The notes under the pieces are model-generated. The model did no database searches, was not told the DNA's origin, and saw nothing but the letters and a program-made list of their open reading frames with translations. Below, in pieces: positions 1 to 10,614 of a stretch of 64,000 nt of DNA. The first letter of the stretch is position 1. Each line of letters begins with the position of its first letter. The position numbers were made by a program, and so were the translations under genes. The DNA is from Marsupella aquatica (lineage: Eukaryota; Marchantiophyta): contig OZ316896.1 in NCBI GenBank assembly GCA_973895155.1, positions 16,616,001-16,680,000 of the forward strand. The letters are read 5' to 3'.

Positions 1-190
1 TCTCAAAATTGTGAAACAAAGTCTCACACAGAGAAAGAAAAGTGTAAAAGTGAGAAATTTTGGATACTCCTTTTATATGGCCAGCGGTGGTTTAAACCAC
101 CACTATCCATATAAAAGGAGAAGTGTCCAAGACTCTTCATTTTTTCACATTTCTCTCCTCTAGCATGAGACTTTGCTCCATAATCTCAGG
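1..190. repeat. MITE-like long imperfect hairpin (left end may be cut by window)
   Basis: Positions 68-81 (CTCCTTTTATATGG) are the exact reverse complement of 107-120, around a central palindrome GTGGTTTAAACCAC at 88-101. The pairing continues imperfectly outward: CAAAGTCTCA near 17-27 pairs with TGAGACTTTG near 166-175, and the intervening GTGTAAAAGTGA-like stretch pairs with TTTTTTCAC. A palindromic element of this size without coding capacity is typical of a MITE or foldback element. No target duplication can be seen because the left side is the window edge. Confidence 0.6.
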
Positions 191-2029
191 AACAGGGTAC
201 TAAAAATGGTGAAACCAGGTTTTGTCACGGGCAGTGGCGCTTTAAGGTTGATTTTGATATGGTAAACAAACCATCTCTGGATTTCTCCTCGCCATGAAAT
301 ATGATATTAAATATGGCCTGTGATTGTAGACTTCAATAGCAAGTTATCCTATATATTTATCATTTTCTCATTATATTTTGGCTAAAGGTTGACTTTGACA
401 TCTAAATCAGCCACCCCTGGATTTTCTCTTTCATTGTATTTGCCATTTGTTTGTTGTATATATTTTGGCCAAGGTAGATTTGGACATCATAAAGCTAGAA
501 GCCATCCCTGGATTTACTCTAAGTTCATTGTACTAGTCCAAACAGCTATCGGCTCAGGTCCCACCAACAGGTGGGGTTTCATGAATTCCAGGCTTTTCAC
601 TCTCTTTTAACTCAAGAGGTTGGCACTATTGACGGTCAATTATTCCAGAGTACCGGTTCGAAGTGGGAATTGGGCTGGGACAAACCGGGGATGGAAGTTC
701 CTCAACCGAGTGTGGGTGAAGTGCTCCTTCCCTGCTCTGTATGACACCACCAAACTGAACCGCTGCTGGGCCAGGTGGGGACGAGGGTGGGGATGGTGGA
801 GTCCTGACAACAACACTGAAAACAACTGTGTGGAGGATGGACCTTGCCTAGAGTCCGCTTCTTCATTTGGCAGTTACTACAGCAAGGTTTTTTCACCAAT
901 GGTAGAGCCTGTAAGTGGGAGGTGAGCGATGGCCTGTGTGTCTGAGCAATGCCACCTCCACTTTGAACATCTGTTTTTCAGTTGTCGTAGAGTCCAGGCC
1001 TAGTGGCAAGACATGGTTTGTTGTATGATTCTATTCAGGGGGCTATCTGAGTTCAGAAAAGGCTGGAAGCCTGCCCCTTTGATTCCTCTCTTGGAATTGT
1101 GCCTTAACATTTGGAATGAGAGTAATTCTGCTAGTTATGCCCAATTTCTAGGGCGCATCCCCAAGTGGGTCATTCCGCAGCAGACTGAGACTCACCTTAA
1201 TTCCATGAGAGACAATATTTTGCAAGTCAGTGAAGAAGGCATGTCAACTTCAGATGGTTATCATTCAATGAGATCCATGTGTTTCTCAAGCCTTGGGCAA
1301 CCAATGAGATCCTTCAGGCTCTTAACCTTGACCTTACTGCGAGCATTACTGATGATGACTCATAGCTCATTGATGGCTCGTGCTAGAGCTCATTCTTGTT
1401 TCCTTGCCCTTTGTGGTGCTCACTTTGGGCTGGCTGTTTTAGGTAGTGGCAGGGATAGGAGTAGGAACTTGGATTGGACTCCTCATTGGACCCACATTAC
1501 TGTTGGCACTTGGGTCTGGCCTTGGCAGAGGCAGACTGACCTTGGCGGAGGCAGACTGACCTTAGGAGTGACTTATCCTCGGCCGATATATAGTGAGATC
1601 AGATGGCATAGAGGTGGCCCCGACCCTTGGAGAAGCGGGTGGAGAAGTAGGCACCATAGTTCCCATGACTTGGACTTCATCCACTGGTTGCTGACTGATG
1701 CCACCCTCCGTTGGCTTTTCTTGCTTCCATGGCCTGATCAGGATTTCCGTGTGCTGTTCTAGCTTGGGGGGTGATCCGTGGGTTTCTTTGGGTCTTTCCC
1801 GTTTGCTTGGGTGGTTTTTGCCCCCTTGCTTGTTGTTTGGGCTTGCCCTTTTGTGTTCCAATTAAAAACAAAACCCAAAAAGTCCGAAGAGCTGTGCTTA
1901 TGCACAGGAATTACAGCGCTCAATACCCAGACTTCCCATGCTTGTCCTGCTCACACACATAGTCTCAATATTAATAATTATTGCCTATGGAAATTCAATG
2001 ATGTAAGTTATTAGAAAATTTTAACACTC
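191..2029. other. No supported gene; possible retroelement-derived sequence
   Basis: Several short open frames occur, the longest a 249-codon frame at 1013-1762 (+), but none shows a recognisable domain, and start context and composition look random. A 20-bp unit (GCAGACTGACCTTGGCGGAG) is repeated once around 1529-1563. The stretch 1770-1880 is rich in TTTG/GGG runs and resembles the 3' end of plant LINE elements, which is only an impression. I would not annotate a protein here. Confidence 0.35.
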
Positions 2030-2515
2030 CTAACATAGTAAATCCAACTTTGATGTTTTGTCTTAAATTGAGATTTTGTGTCCAGATCTAATTCTGAATT
2101 TAATGTGCCTTAACAAGGTGAATCATTTGTATTAATTAAATTTTGAATTAACTTTTGGACCCCTTTTAATTTAGTGAGCTTAGAGTATTTTGGATTTATT
2201 TTGGATCCCCTTGTGATTTCTTTTACAAAATTTATGGTTTTAATTGAGTTTACAGTCATTACCTAGAAGTAAGTGAAAATTTGTACCTAATGATTGTGCG
2301 CAACTCTTAACCTTTGTATTTTCATGGTGATTATGTGCTTTCCTTTGCATGTGTACTTATGGTTTTGTGTATTATCTCACTCACTCTTAATCAACTTACA
2401 TATATTATTTTCTTTGCATGTACTTTACACTACTCTTTTTTTATCATAAAATAAATTAGATGAATACAGATCACTACAAGACAAGCAAAGAGGCATTTTC
2501 CAGGATGAACATGCT
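2030..2515. repeat. Dispersed repeat, copy 1 (partner at 20,262-20,915)
   Basis: This AT-rich block shares a long collinear match with 20,262-20,915. Shared landmarks in order are ATCCAACTTT, GTGCCTTAACAAG, TGAATCATTTGTATTAATTA, TATTTTGGATCCCCT, ATCTAGAAG/ACCTAGAAG, TTTTGTGTATT, TCTCACTCACTCTTAAT and CCAGGATGAACATGCTA. There is no coding capacity. It is probably an LTR or other non-coding transposon segment. Copy 2 has an extra insertion and an internal duplication. Confidence 0.75.
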
Positions 2516-4602
2516 ACATGGAAAGTAGTGCCTACGGTTTCCAATGTATTGGAATACTACTATTCCAATGTCAATCTCACAATGTTTGAAGAAAATGGTT
2601 TCATAATTATCCTCTCTTACCAAAATCTATATTGGGCTTGGCTTTTATAATTTCTGATCTTGCTGTTCATTCTTCAGATAGTCTATCAGGACTTCATTCA
2701 CTAGTCCACCTGCCATTTACTTGAAGGGAGTTGTTGGCACCAATGCGCTCCCATATGACTATTCCAGAATGTGAGATCTCCTTGGCCAACCAGAGTTCAC
2801 TTTCTCATTTCTCCAAGCTGGGGGTGTGGGATGAGGGAGGAAAGTGTCAGCATATTTTTTAGGTGCAAAGTTTTGCCAAATTCCACCTCCCCAAGAAGTG
2901 TTGGCCACTTTTGGCAAAAATTCGCTAGATTCTTTGTATGTCATTCGCCACTTTCCCACCAAATCATGGACCCCATTTGCCAGAATCTAACGGTAGTCCG
3001 TAAATCTAGGGATATCTGATGGTCAGTATATAATCCTGGAAAAACTAATAAGGAATATTCCAAGCATCCACTCCTTAGCGGCTGACATTCACCTGAGCAT
3101 TCACCACACTCGCTAAAACCAAAAAACCTTTAAAAATGAGCTGGTACTTGTGTGAAGTTGGCTATGTTGCATGCACTGCAGATTGACTGTTGAGTACGCC
3201 ATCATGAATTTAGAAAGGGCAACAGCTGCAATTCCATCAGCTAGCTAGGGACACATTACAATTTGAATCATGCTTGTATCATATTGCACCGGGAGTTGCA
3301 CTCTGATTGAACTGTTGCTAAATTGCTACAGACTTAGTGCATATACAAAATGATCCATCCATTGCATCTAGATAGACTTTTGTACGTAGTCCAGACATAT
3401 ATGCATTGTGCTGTTAGTATCTGACATGTCTCTCACTGAACAAGTAAGACTAGTTATGTGGACCCTGCCTTGCCTCTTACTTGTCATTGAATCAAGAGAG
3501 TACAGATCGCTGAGTTTTGAACAATTTTCATCTTCCAATGTTGTCCAAACTGGTTATTTGAGGAATTGCCAGTACCATGTGGGTATTGTGAGGACATGCT
3601 CAACTGGTCTTCAAAGTGTTATCTCATTGACGTGGATTTACCTACCCTCCATGAGAGACTAGATCCATGGTGTATGTATGCTTTAATTACCCCGTGCTTT
3701 ACAAACATGCAGAAGTGAGCCATCCAGGTCCACATCAGGGTCCACATCCAACACTTTTAATTACCAGATTGAAATGGTTTAGGAACCCTCAATTAATCGT
3801 CCCAATAAATGATGGCTACAAATTGAAACAACGGAACATGGAAGTATGGATTGTGCAATTTTGAAGGGGCAAAGGGTAAGTTAACTTATTTGAATTCCAT
3901 TTGCAAACTCCTCACTACATTTGATGTGTACTGCTAATAAGTTTACTTTCTTTCAAAGCCTTGTGTAGTTCAACAGTAAACAGCTGGTACTAGATTTTAC
4001 CTCTGAAATGGACATTTCTTGTCCTTTGGGGCTCTTCTCACTCAAGGTATTTTATGGGGTATTTTGTGTTTGTGGGCACTTCTTTACTGAAATGCGTGTA
4101 CAATCTGAAACATTGTTTTGAGTTTTAGCAAATTAGCAGAACAAGAAGTAAAAAACATAGAGAATGAAAAATAAGGAAATTAATGCATTAACTCTTTAAT
4201 ATTATTATTTATTTTGAATGGAGCACTTTACTATAATCAAAAAGTAAAACGGCCAGACCCAAAAAAAGTCGCAGGCCAACCCTCAGAGGAAGACTAAACA
4301 CATTCAGTCACGTGGACAAGGGCCAACAATGAATAAATGAGTGGAAAACGACCAGACCATCGCCCACATAGAAACAAAAGAGAACACTGCAGAAATGAGG
4401 GCTAATCCAGTCGAAAGCGCAGGAGAAAAAATATGAAGACCTGACCAATCATACCTCAGCAAAAATCCCAACAAAAGGATCTTCTGTCCGCAGAACAAAG
4501 AACCTAAACAAAGTAAGGTGAGTAAAAAGAATGTGAGAAGAAGCAACACTTGGGAAGCTTTTTCAAACACTCCCGAAGCAGGGTTACAGAGTAGAACCCC
4601 TG
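2516..4602. other. Intergenic, no supported feature
   Basis: AT-rich sequence with only short open frames (under 90 codons) and no recognisable domains. The stretch 4250-4520 is A-rich with many CCCAAAAAA/GACC motifs, like an antisense retroelement 3' end. The 155-codon minus frame at 4304-4771 is hydrophobic but overlaps the tandem repeat and is not convincing as a gene. Confidence 0.4.
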
Positions 4603-5520
4603 CCCATACATTACATAGGTTTTCATGTGTAGTTTTTGTGTGGAAAAAGGTTCTCTGGTCATTAGTTTTTGGGCACGAGATCATCAGGATTGCAGCATGG
4701 AGTGAAATGGCTACCCTTGCGTGACCTTGTTCCGCACAAGATTTAAGGCTCATAGAAATGAATTTGCGCATACATCACACAAGTTTTCATGTGTAATTCT
4801 TGTGTGGAAAAAGGTTATTGGGTTATAATTTAGCGGCACAACTAAAGATTATTACAATAGCAGAATGGAGTAGAAATGGTGACCCTTGGGTGCCTTTGTT
4901 CCACACAAGAGTTAACTCTCATAACCATAAATCTGCCCATACATCACACCAGTTTCAAGTTACTTTTTTGTGCAGAAAAAGGTTATTCCAATCATGATTT
5001 CTGTATTGAATGCAGGTTACTGGCGTGTAACCATTTTCAGTGGTGCATGGTATTCCCACAATCTCTCGCTTGGAAGTAACATTTTGTTCGATGATAATTA
5101 CGTATTAGTATGGAGGTCTGGGCAGGGGTTCTAGCCTTAACCCTGCTCTAAGAAAAGCTAAGAAAAGCTTTCTGGCTGCCGCCAGTCAAGTTTTCCTCAA
5201 TTTCTGGGTTTTTCCTCAATTTCTGGTGGTCACAAAAAATGTTGTAACCCCCAACCAGATGGCCATTATTCTATACATAGCGGTAGGTAGATAAGATCAT
5301 CAAATAGCAGAATGGAGTAGAATGGAGTAGAAATGGTTTCCATTAGACCATCAAAATATTAGAATGGAGGAGAAATGGTTTCAGTTGGCTAACCTTTCTT
5401 CCCGCACAAGAGGCTCATGACCATGAATCCGCCCATACATCACATCGGGGTTTTTTGGGTGGAAAAAGGTTATCCAATCATAAAGTTTGGGGGACAAGAA
5501 TTTCACAATAAGTTTACTCT
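4603..5520. repeat. Degenerate tandem repeat, unit about 165 bp
   Basis: The landmark CCCATACATCACA (or a one- to two-base variant) recurs at about 4603, 4767, 4936 and 5432, followed each time by a GTTTTCATGTGT-like segment and then GGAAAAAGGTTAT or similar, and preceded by CACAAGA...CTCAT. The spacings are 164, 169 and 496 (three units of about 165). Two units between 5100 and 5430 are heavily diverged but keep AGAATGGAGTAGAAATGG. The array lies upstream of the small plus-strand gene at 6203. Confidence 0.75.
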
Positions 5521-5585
5521 GTTCCTCACAAGAGTTGAGGCGTATAAAACCAAGATACCGAGCTTTCTATAAACCCTGCAAGACT

Positions 5586-5674
5586 TTGCTGCTCACTCAC
5601 TGTTGCTGCGTCCTCACTCACTGTTGCTGCGCGTCCTCACTCACTGTTGCTGCGTCCTCACTCACTATTGCTGC
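5586..5674. repeat. Minisatellite, ~21-bp unit, about four copies
   Basis: The unit CTCACTCACTGTTGCTGCGTC is repeated about four times in tandem with small length differences (one copy has an extra GC, the last reads CTATT). It sits in the upstream region of the gene at 6203 and may be part of its promoter or transcribed leader. Confidence 0.8.
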
Positions 5675-5915
5675 GTTTTAAGTCCGAGGTCGAACCTCTC
5701 GGCTATTGCGTAGGTGCTGAAGGAAGGGAGGGAGGGACGGAGAGGAAGGAGGAGGAGCAATTGCAGCAGAATTGCATCGGCTATGACGTCGTGGAGCGTT
5801 ACTGCTTAGGAACATTCGGGTATTTTATCTCGTGCAGCTCCTCGGTCACCGACGAGATAAGCGCGCTGCTGAAGTGAGGAGGAGGAGGAATTGCAGAATT
5901 GCATTGCGGAGCTGG

Positions 5916-6203
5916 CTTTCGACCAATTCCCTCCCCTATCGATTGCCACGGATTGCAGACGAGGTGATCTGTCGAGATTTTTGGGCTTCGGACCTCGCCT
6001 TCTTGGGTACTTTTGCTTCCCGGTTTGGCGTTCCTTTAGGTGCTAAAGATCAAATACAACTTTCGACCAATTCCCTCCCCTATCGATTGCCACGGATTGC
6101 AGACGAGGTGATCTGTCGAGATTTTTGGGCTTCGGACCTCGCCTTCTTGGGTACTTTTGCTTCCCGGTTTGGCGTTCCTTTAGGTGCTAAAGATCAAATA
6201 CAA
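5916..6203 (+). repeat. Perfect 144-bp tandem duplication ending at the ATG
   Basis: Copy 1 is 5916-6059 and copy 2 is 6060-6203. I see no difference between them across 144 bases. The base after each copy differs: copy 1 is followed by C, copy 2 by T, so that only the second copy ends in the AATGG that provides the start codon at 6203. The length is a multiple of three, so a frame through both copies stays open and repeats 48 residues. Either this is a very recent duplication of a 5' leader or an assembly artefact. Confidence 0.9.
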
Positions 6204-6412
6204 TGGCGCCAGGAGGTGCTCCTCCACCTAGTTTTAGATGGGATAAAATAATCGGTCCCACTATTGTTGGAATAGGTTTAGGCTTTGGATTGCATGAAGT
6301 CGGGAAAAGTATTTACTACTTAGCTGATAAGTACAGTAAGATTAAAATAGAAACTGTTGAGATCAGTGCTGTCGGGATCCCAATAGATCAAAAGAAGGGG
6401 AAAATAAAATAA
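6203..6412 (+). CDS. Small single-pass membrane protein, 69 aa, unassigned
   Basis: I do not recognise the family. The ATG at 6203 sits in a good context (CAATGG) and the frame runs 69 codons to TAA. The start is MAPGGAPPPSFRWDKI, followed by a hydrophobic glycine-rich segment around residues 17-31 (IGPTIVGIGLGFGLH), then a basic, lysine-rich C-terminal half ending KKGKIK. This layout is usual for small one-helix subunits of mitochondrial or other membrane complexes, but I cannot name one. The leader carries the 144-bp duplication and a minisatellite. The end lies about 190 bp from the splice donor of the oppositely oriented PIG-G copy, so the two loci converge or overlap. That the frame is a gene is inferred from start context, composition and the GC-rich upstream region. 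Confidence 0.5.
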   Translation: MAPGGAPPPSFRWDKIIGPTIVGIGLGFGLHEVGKSIYYLADKYSKIKIETVEISAVGIPIDQKKGKIK

Positions 6413-6602
6413 AATTGATTTCGATTCTTGTGTATGACAGCTCTTCCTTTCTTATGGGCCTGCAATATTGACGGAGCCATATTCTAGTCTCAGTTCCACG
6501 AAACCAAGCGTCTTTTGAACCAAACAGCCAGAAAATCTTGCTGGTTCAAGGTTCAAAGGATCCACAATTCGGAGAACACATCAATATAACTTTATCATTT
6601 AC

Positions 6603-8857
6603 CTGAAAAAGCTCACGAAAGCCGTGCTGAAGCCAGCAGAGGTGACCCATAAGTAATACAGAAGGCAAAATCCCGGAAAGGATGGTTGAATGGGATGTCA
6701 ATCCAATGTAAGCACCAGCCACATCCACAGTTGCGAGTGTGTTGCTGTTACCAAGACCAAAATGACCACCAGCTCCAAGCCAATACAGAGTCAAGATTGG
6801 GACCCGTGGTTGGCAAGAGTGGGCAACTTTCTGAAAGAAACTTAATGTCAATACAAGCTGTAGCAGGAGCAGGAGAACGGGGCCAGCGTTCACTGGTTGC
6901 TGCAACAACATCTGTACAAGACACCAGCATGACACAAGCACCTGACCTGCAGCATCCGTTGCTCCCTCCACCACGACATCCAAAGTTGAAATGCAAGGCT
7001 CTGGAATAGGAACATGTCTGCGAAATGAGGCCTTTGAAGAATGCTCCTGAAGTGGTTTGAGAGGTACGGCCCAAGGAATAACGAGGACTGCCACCAAAGA
7101 CGTACCACCCAGAAGTGCAAAGATAAACCGAGCAATGAATGTTGCCCAGATGTTATCAGTTGTTGCTGTGCTTGTATATGTCATGTACATGAATATTAGA
7201 CCAGCAGAAAAATTCAGAGCAATGACAACCATAGATTGCAACAGGAGTGGTAAGGACTTCGATACCATCTTGCAACACAACAGTGTCACTATAGAAACGC
7301 AAATAATACGAATGGTAGTAATAAGCAATGGACTCCCACTCTCAAGGTACTTTGCTAAGTCTGGCAGGTGAGCCCAATTCACGCCACTTCGATGCCAGCT
7401 TCGTAAGATTCGTCCAAGTAAAAGCAGCAAACCAATTTTAACGACCAGTTCAACCCTATTATATAAAGTCACAGTCGAAGCTTTCATGGAACATATTTGT
7501 TTTTTTTCACCCAATTCCTGAAATGAAAGCCTTGCTAATACCACAAACAAAGTGGAAATCAAAAAATGCCAAGTGTACTGCTCTTCTTCCACAAGTGAGC
7601 TGGATCCTAAACTTGCTGCATGCGCAAGAACTCCTCCAAATGCTACCATCTTGACCAGTGAAGATGTTTGTGTAACCAGGTACCCAGATTCCTTTGATAT
7701 AATGTTGCACGTTTTGTGCAATCCCAGCAAAAAGAAAAGAGTTGAGATCAGCATCATGCCGCTTCCACAAAGAAGGAAGTTGATGCGCTTCTCTGTGCTG
7801 CCTCGAGCAAGCCACTCAGACGTGGGTTTTATAAAGTGCACGTAAGCCTCCTTCACTATTTCAAAGGTAGGGGCTTCCGAGTCATCAGAGGTTGCTGTAT
7901 TATCTCGTTTGCGTTTCCATTGCTGCTGCAACTCCAGAGCTAACTCGAAAGAAGTGCAAAGATTCTGCAGTTTGTCATTGCTATGTGATATGGACGTAGA
8001 ATATTCACTTTTGTCCACTTGTTTAATCCGGCAAATTTCATTTTACACATACAGACCCAGGAGATCGGGCGTGCACAAGTCTCAACAGTTGCCATGAATT
8101 TAACTCCAGCGCCTTCAGCTGCTGCTCAAGGGTCAAGGAAACAAACAGATGTGACAACAGAGCTCCAACGCTGTTCTTAGGGATCGGAACACCCAACAGC
8201 AAAGCAATTGTCGGAACCAAATCCACTTGAAAAGCGTCCCGCGTGTTACGTCCTTGTACATATAATGGGGCAGTGGAGTTCTTTCCAAAAACAAACAGGG
8301 CAAGAGCATCAATCTCCTTGGCAGTGGCGCCTCCCATGGTTGCCAGAGTCAGTCATGCCGTGATCACTTGCCACCACCATCAGAGTCCTGCCGGCTAAGC
8401 TAGACTTGCTCAACACTATCTGGTGGATTCTCATGATGACTTCATCCATCTCCTTTAATTTTGATACCATTAAGGGACTGCTACGACCACCAAGATGTCC
8501 CACATGATCCAACCCTAAGTAATGGAGAACCAAAAGGTCCCAGCTATTGCTCACGAGTTCGACATCCAGATGCCGGGACACGTTCCTATCGACCTCCACT
8601 GTATCCTTGACGAAGGAAACTGTGCACTCCATCGTGTCGTTCGAAAAGATTGGGGAACAATTTTAGCCAGGTATTATCTCCGAGCATTACCATCCTCCAC
8701 CCAGCTCTTGATAATTGGGCGATCCAGTTGTCTTCCAGTAAAGCCTGCGTGTTGAAGTTGTATGCAACATCGAGAAACCCTGCAATTGCACCGGAAGTCA
8801 TTGCTTTGAGACGAGGCATGGTCACGGTTGGAGATGCTGCTTTAGCGTGATATCCCA
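6603..8857 (-). pseudogene. PIGG: GPI ethanolamine-phosphate transferase 2 (PIG-G/GPI7-like), frame-broken
   Basis: PIG-G adds ethanolamine phosphate to the second mannose of GPI anchors in the ER membrane. Reading from 8857 downward gives the alkaline-phosphatase-like core: GYHAKAASPTVTMPRLKAM, GDNTWLKLFP, VDRNVSRHLD, LHYLGLDHVGHLGG and SDHGMTDSGNHG (metal-binding D and H), then PTIALLLGVPIPKN, followed by a multi-TM C-terminal half with WHRSGVNW and GHFGLGNSNTLATVDVAGA. All match plant PIG-G closely. The frame is broken by one extra base at about 8614-8617, at the GGG at 8333-8335 and at the AAAA at 8041-8044 (minus-strand reading); removing one base at each restores continuity. The last 475 codons are open. 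The block seems to be one internal exon: a possible acceptor (GGCAG) precedes 8857 and a donor CAG|GTAAAT follows 6603. The N-terminal exon and final exons were not found. It could be a decayed copy or a working gene with sequence errors. Confidence 0.85.
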
Positions 8858-9199
8858 CTGCCGATATCTTTCATTTGTGTGTTCGACTCCTCTGTGACAC
8901 ATTTCATCCAAGGCCTGGGACGGGTGCTTGCATGGTCATCAGTTGCTTAAGATTGAGCCATTGTTCATCTTTCCAAAGGCCCCAGCAGAGTGAAGGGGTG
9001 TCTGCTTGGTCATCATCTTTTCATAAATTTGACAGTCAGATGCTTACGATTGTGCCATTGTTTCTCTTTCCAAGGTCTTCATTAGATCAATTCGGGCAAT
9101 GACTCCAGCATAGTTTTACATCATTATTATGTAGCTTGTCAGGGGAATCCTGTTTGTGATTAGTGTCAATCTTCACCCTTATCATCGTCTTCCACGGGC

Positions 9200-10371
9200 T
9201 TCGACAGTTTGGCCAGGAGTTTAGGGTAATCCAATCAAGCGCAATATAATCAGGAAAATACTACTTCAGGGTCATTTATATCCTCACTGAACCAGCTAAA
9301 AAATGAAGGGCCACAGTAGAAAGCCAACGTATGGAGCATTTGCCTTGTAGTATTGCATGATCTAAGGATACGACAACTCTGATTACAGGTCGTTCACAGC
9401 AACGAGCAGCACCATCGAGAAGGACTCGATGCTCGAAAGATTTCTTCAACAACTCCGAGACTCTGAGTTTGGCAGGGTGAGTTCGAGCCCAACTTGTAGA
9501 AAACTGATGGACACGCACCAAGGAATACTCATTTAAGAATTTGCTATTTCTTGTTGACTAAACAATTTGGTGGGCTGGAAATTGTTCCAAAGGATTTGCT
9601 CCAAAAAGTTGAGGGGAGAATGGTGGTCGAAGGCACTATTCGCGCTCGAACAACAAAAACAAGTGGCTAAATCTCAATATTGTGGCTTACTACCAACTAG
9701 GCAACAACAAAGTCACAAGTCAAAGCGTGAAGGAGACTCTAGAAAACAAGGGTAGTTTCGTCCATGGCATTGACATAATCGAGAGCTATTTGCGATCTGA
9801 CTGTTCTCTCAAGAACTGTGGTCGCAGTGGTCCATTCTTGGAACCAGAAACTGGCTGGCTGCTTTTACAAACCGTGGTGCATCCCACATATATGAGCTTC
9901 TGGGTACATCTTACGGTAATCGATGAGCAATTCATAGGTCAATTCGTGCCTAGAAAAACAAAAATCCAGAGGTCAATTATCCCAATCCTCGCACGCTCCG
10001 TATTTGCAAAAAAAACGAGACACGGTAAAGTGGAGATACAGTTTGATGAGCGCCCTCCTTCGAAACTTGCTCCGAATCACCTTCCTACAAAACGTCTCTT
10101 TAACACCTGGGAAAACCAAACGCGAGGCAATCGACTAATTGCCAAAGTTTGTAGATATGCTGCTGGTAATCTCAAAGCAGTTGTCGTATATAATGTACAA
10201 GGACTTGGCCACGTGAGTACCCTCATATACTGTAGCCATTCCTGCGCCAAAAAAATTCACCATTCTTTGCCATGACACCAGGAAGATCAATTCTGTGACC
10301 CCTTCCATCAGCTCAATCCCGATACCACACGCAACAATTTTCCAAAACCACTTCTGGGATCTCGCTGCCAT
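9200..10371 (-). CDS. Unassigned multi-exon gene fragments
   Basis: I do not recognise this product. An ATG at 10371 opens a 50-codon exon to about 10221 (donor GAGG|GTACTC) that begins MAARSQKWFWK and contains a membrane-like stretch. A second exon is well bounded at 9949-9873 by a pyrimidine-rich acceptor (TTTTTCTAG) and donor CACG|GTTTGT; in one frame it reads TYELLIDYRKMYPEAHICGM. A third segment from 9815 after GACCACAG continues VLERTVRSQIALDYVNAMDE in a compatible phase. A further open segment at about 9276-9521 reads SLDHAILQGKC and similar. The phase between exons 1 and 2 does not fit without another exon, so the model is incomplete. It lies head-to-tail between the PIG-G block and the Elongin/LRR gene, and could even be an unrelated 5' part of the PIG-G locus, although it does not resemble the PIG-G N-terminus. 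Confidence 0.35.
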
Positions 10372-10614
10372 CCCCTTGGATCCGCCCACAAAGGCATATC
10401 CATTGCGTCTGCTGTTAACACTCTTCACTGTTTAATAATAGATGGAGCTGGGACTGAGCTCCTGTAACTGGATACGAGAAGGTGAGGTACACTACTCATT
10501 TGAAGATTCGCACTGTACACCGAGAGAAACTCATAACCTGTAATGATAAGCTCATTGTTGTCTTGAAGACATGGATGGCCCGACGTTCTTCTTAAGATTC
10601 ATCACGTTAAGGAT

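Noticed and set aside
1013-1762. 249-codon plus-strand open frame
   Set aside because: No domain, odd composition (W/H/R rich second half) and a short tandem repeat inside; not defensible as a gene.
4304-4771. 155-codon hydrophobic minus frame
   Set aside because: Half of it lies within the 165-bp tandem array; no domain.
5832-6251. 139-codon frame through the 144-bp duplication
   Set aside because: The repeated 48 residues are only a consequence of the duplication length being a multiple of three; the ATG at 6203 in another frame is better placed.
9682-10275. 197-codon plus-strand open frame
   Set aside because: It runs antisense to well-bounded minus-strand exons and shows no domain; probably a shadow frame.
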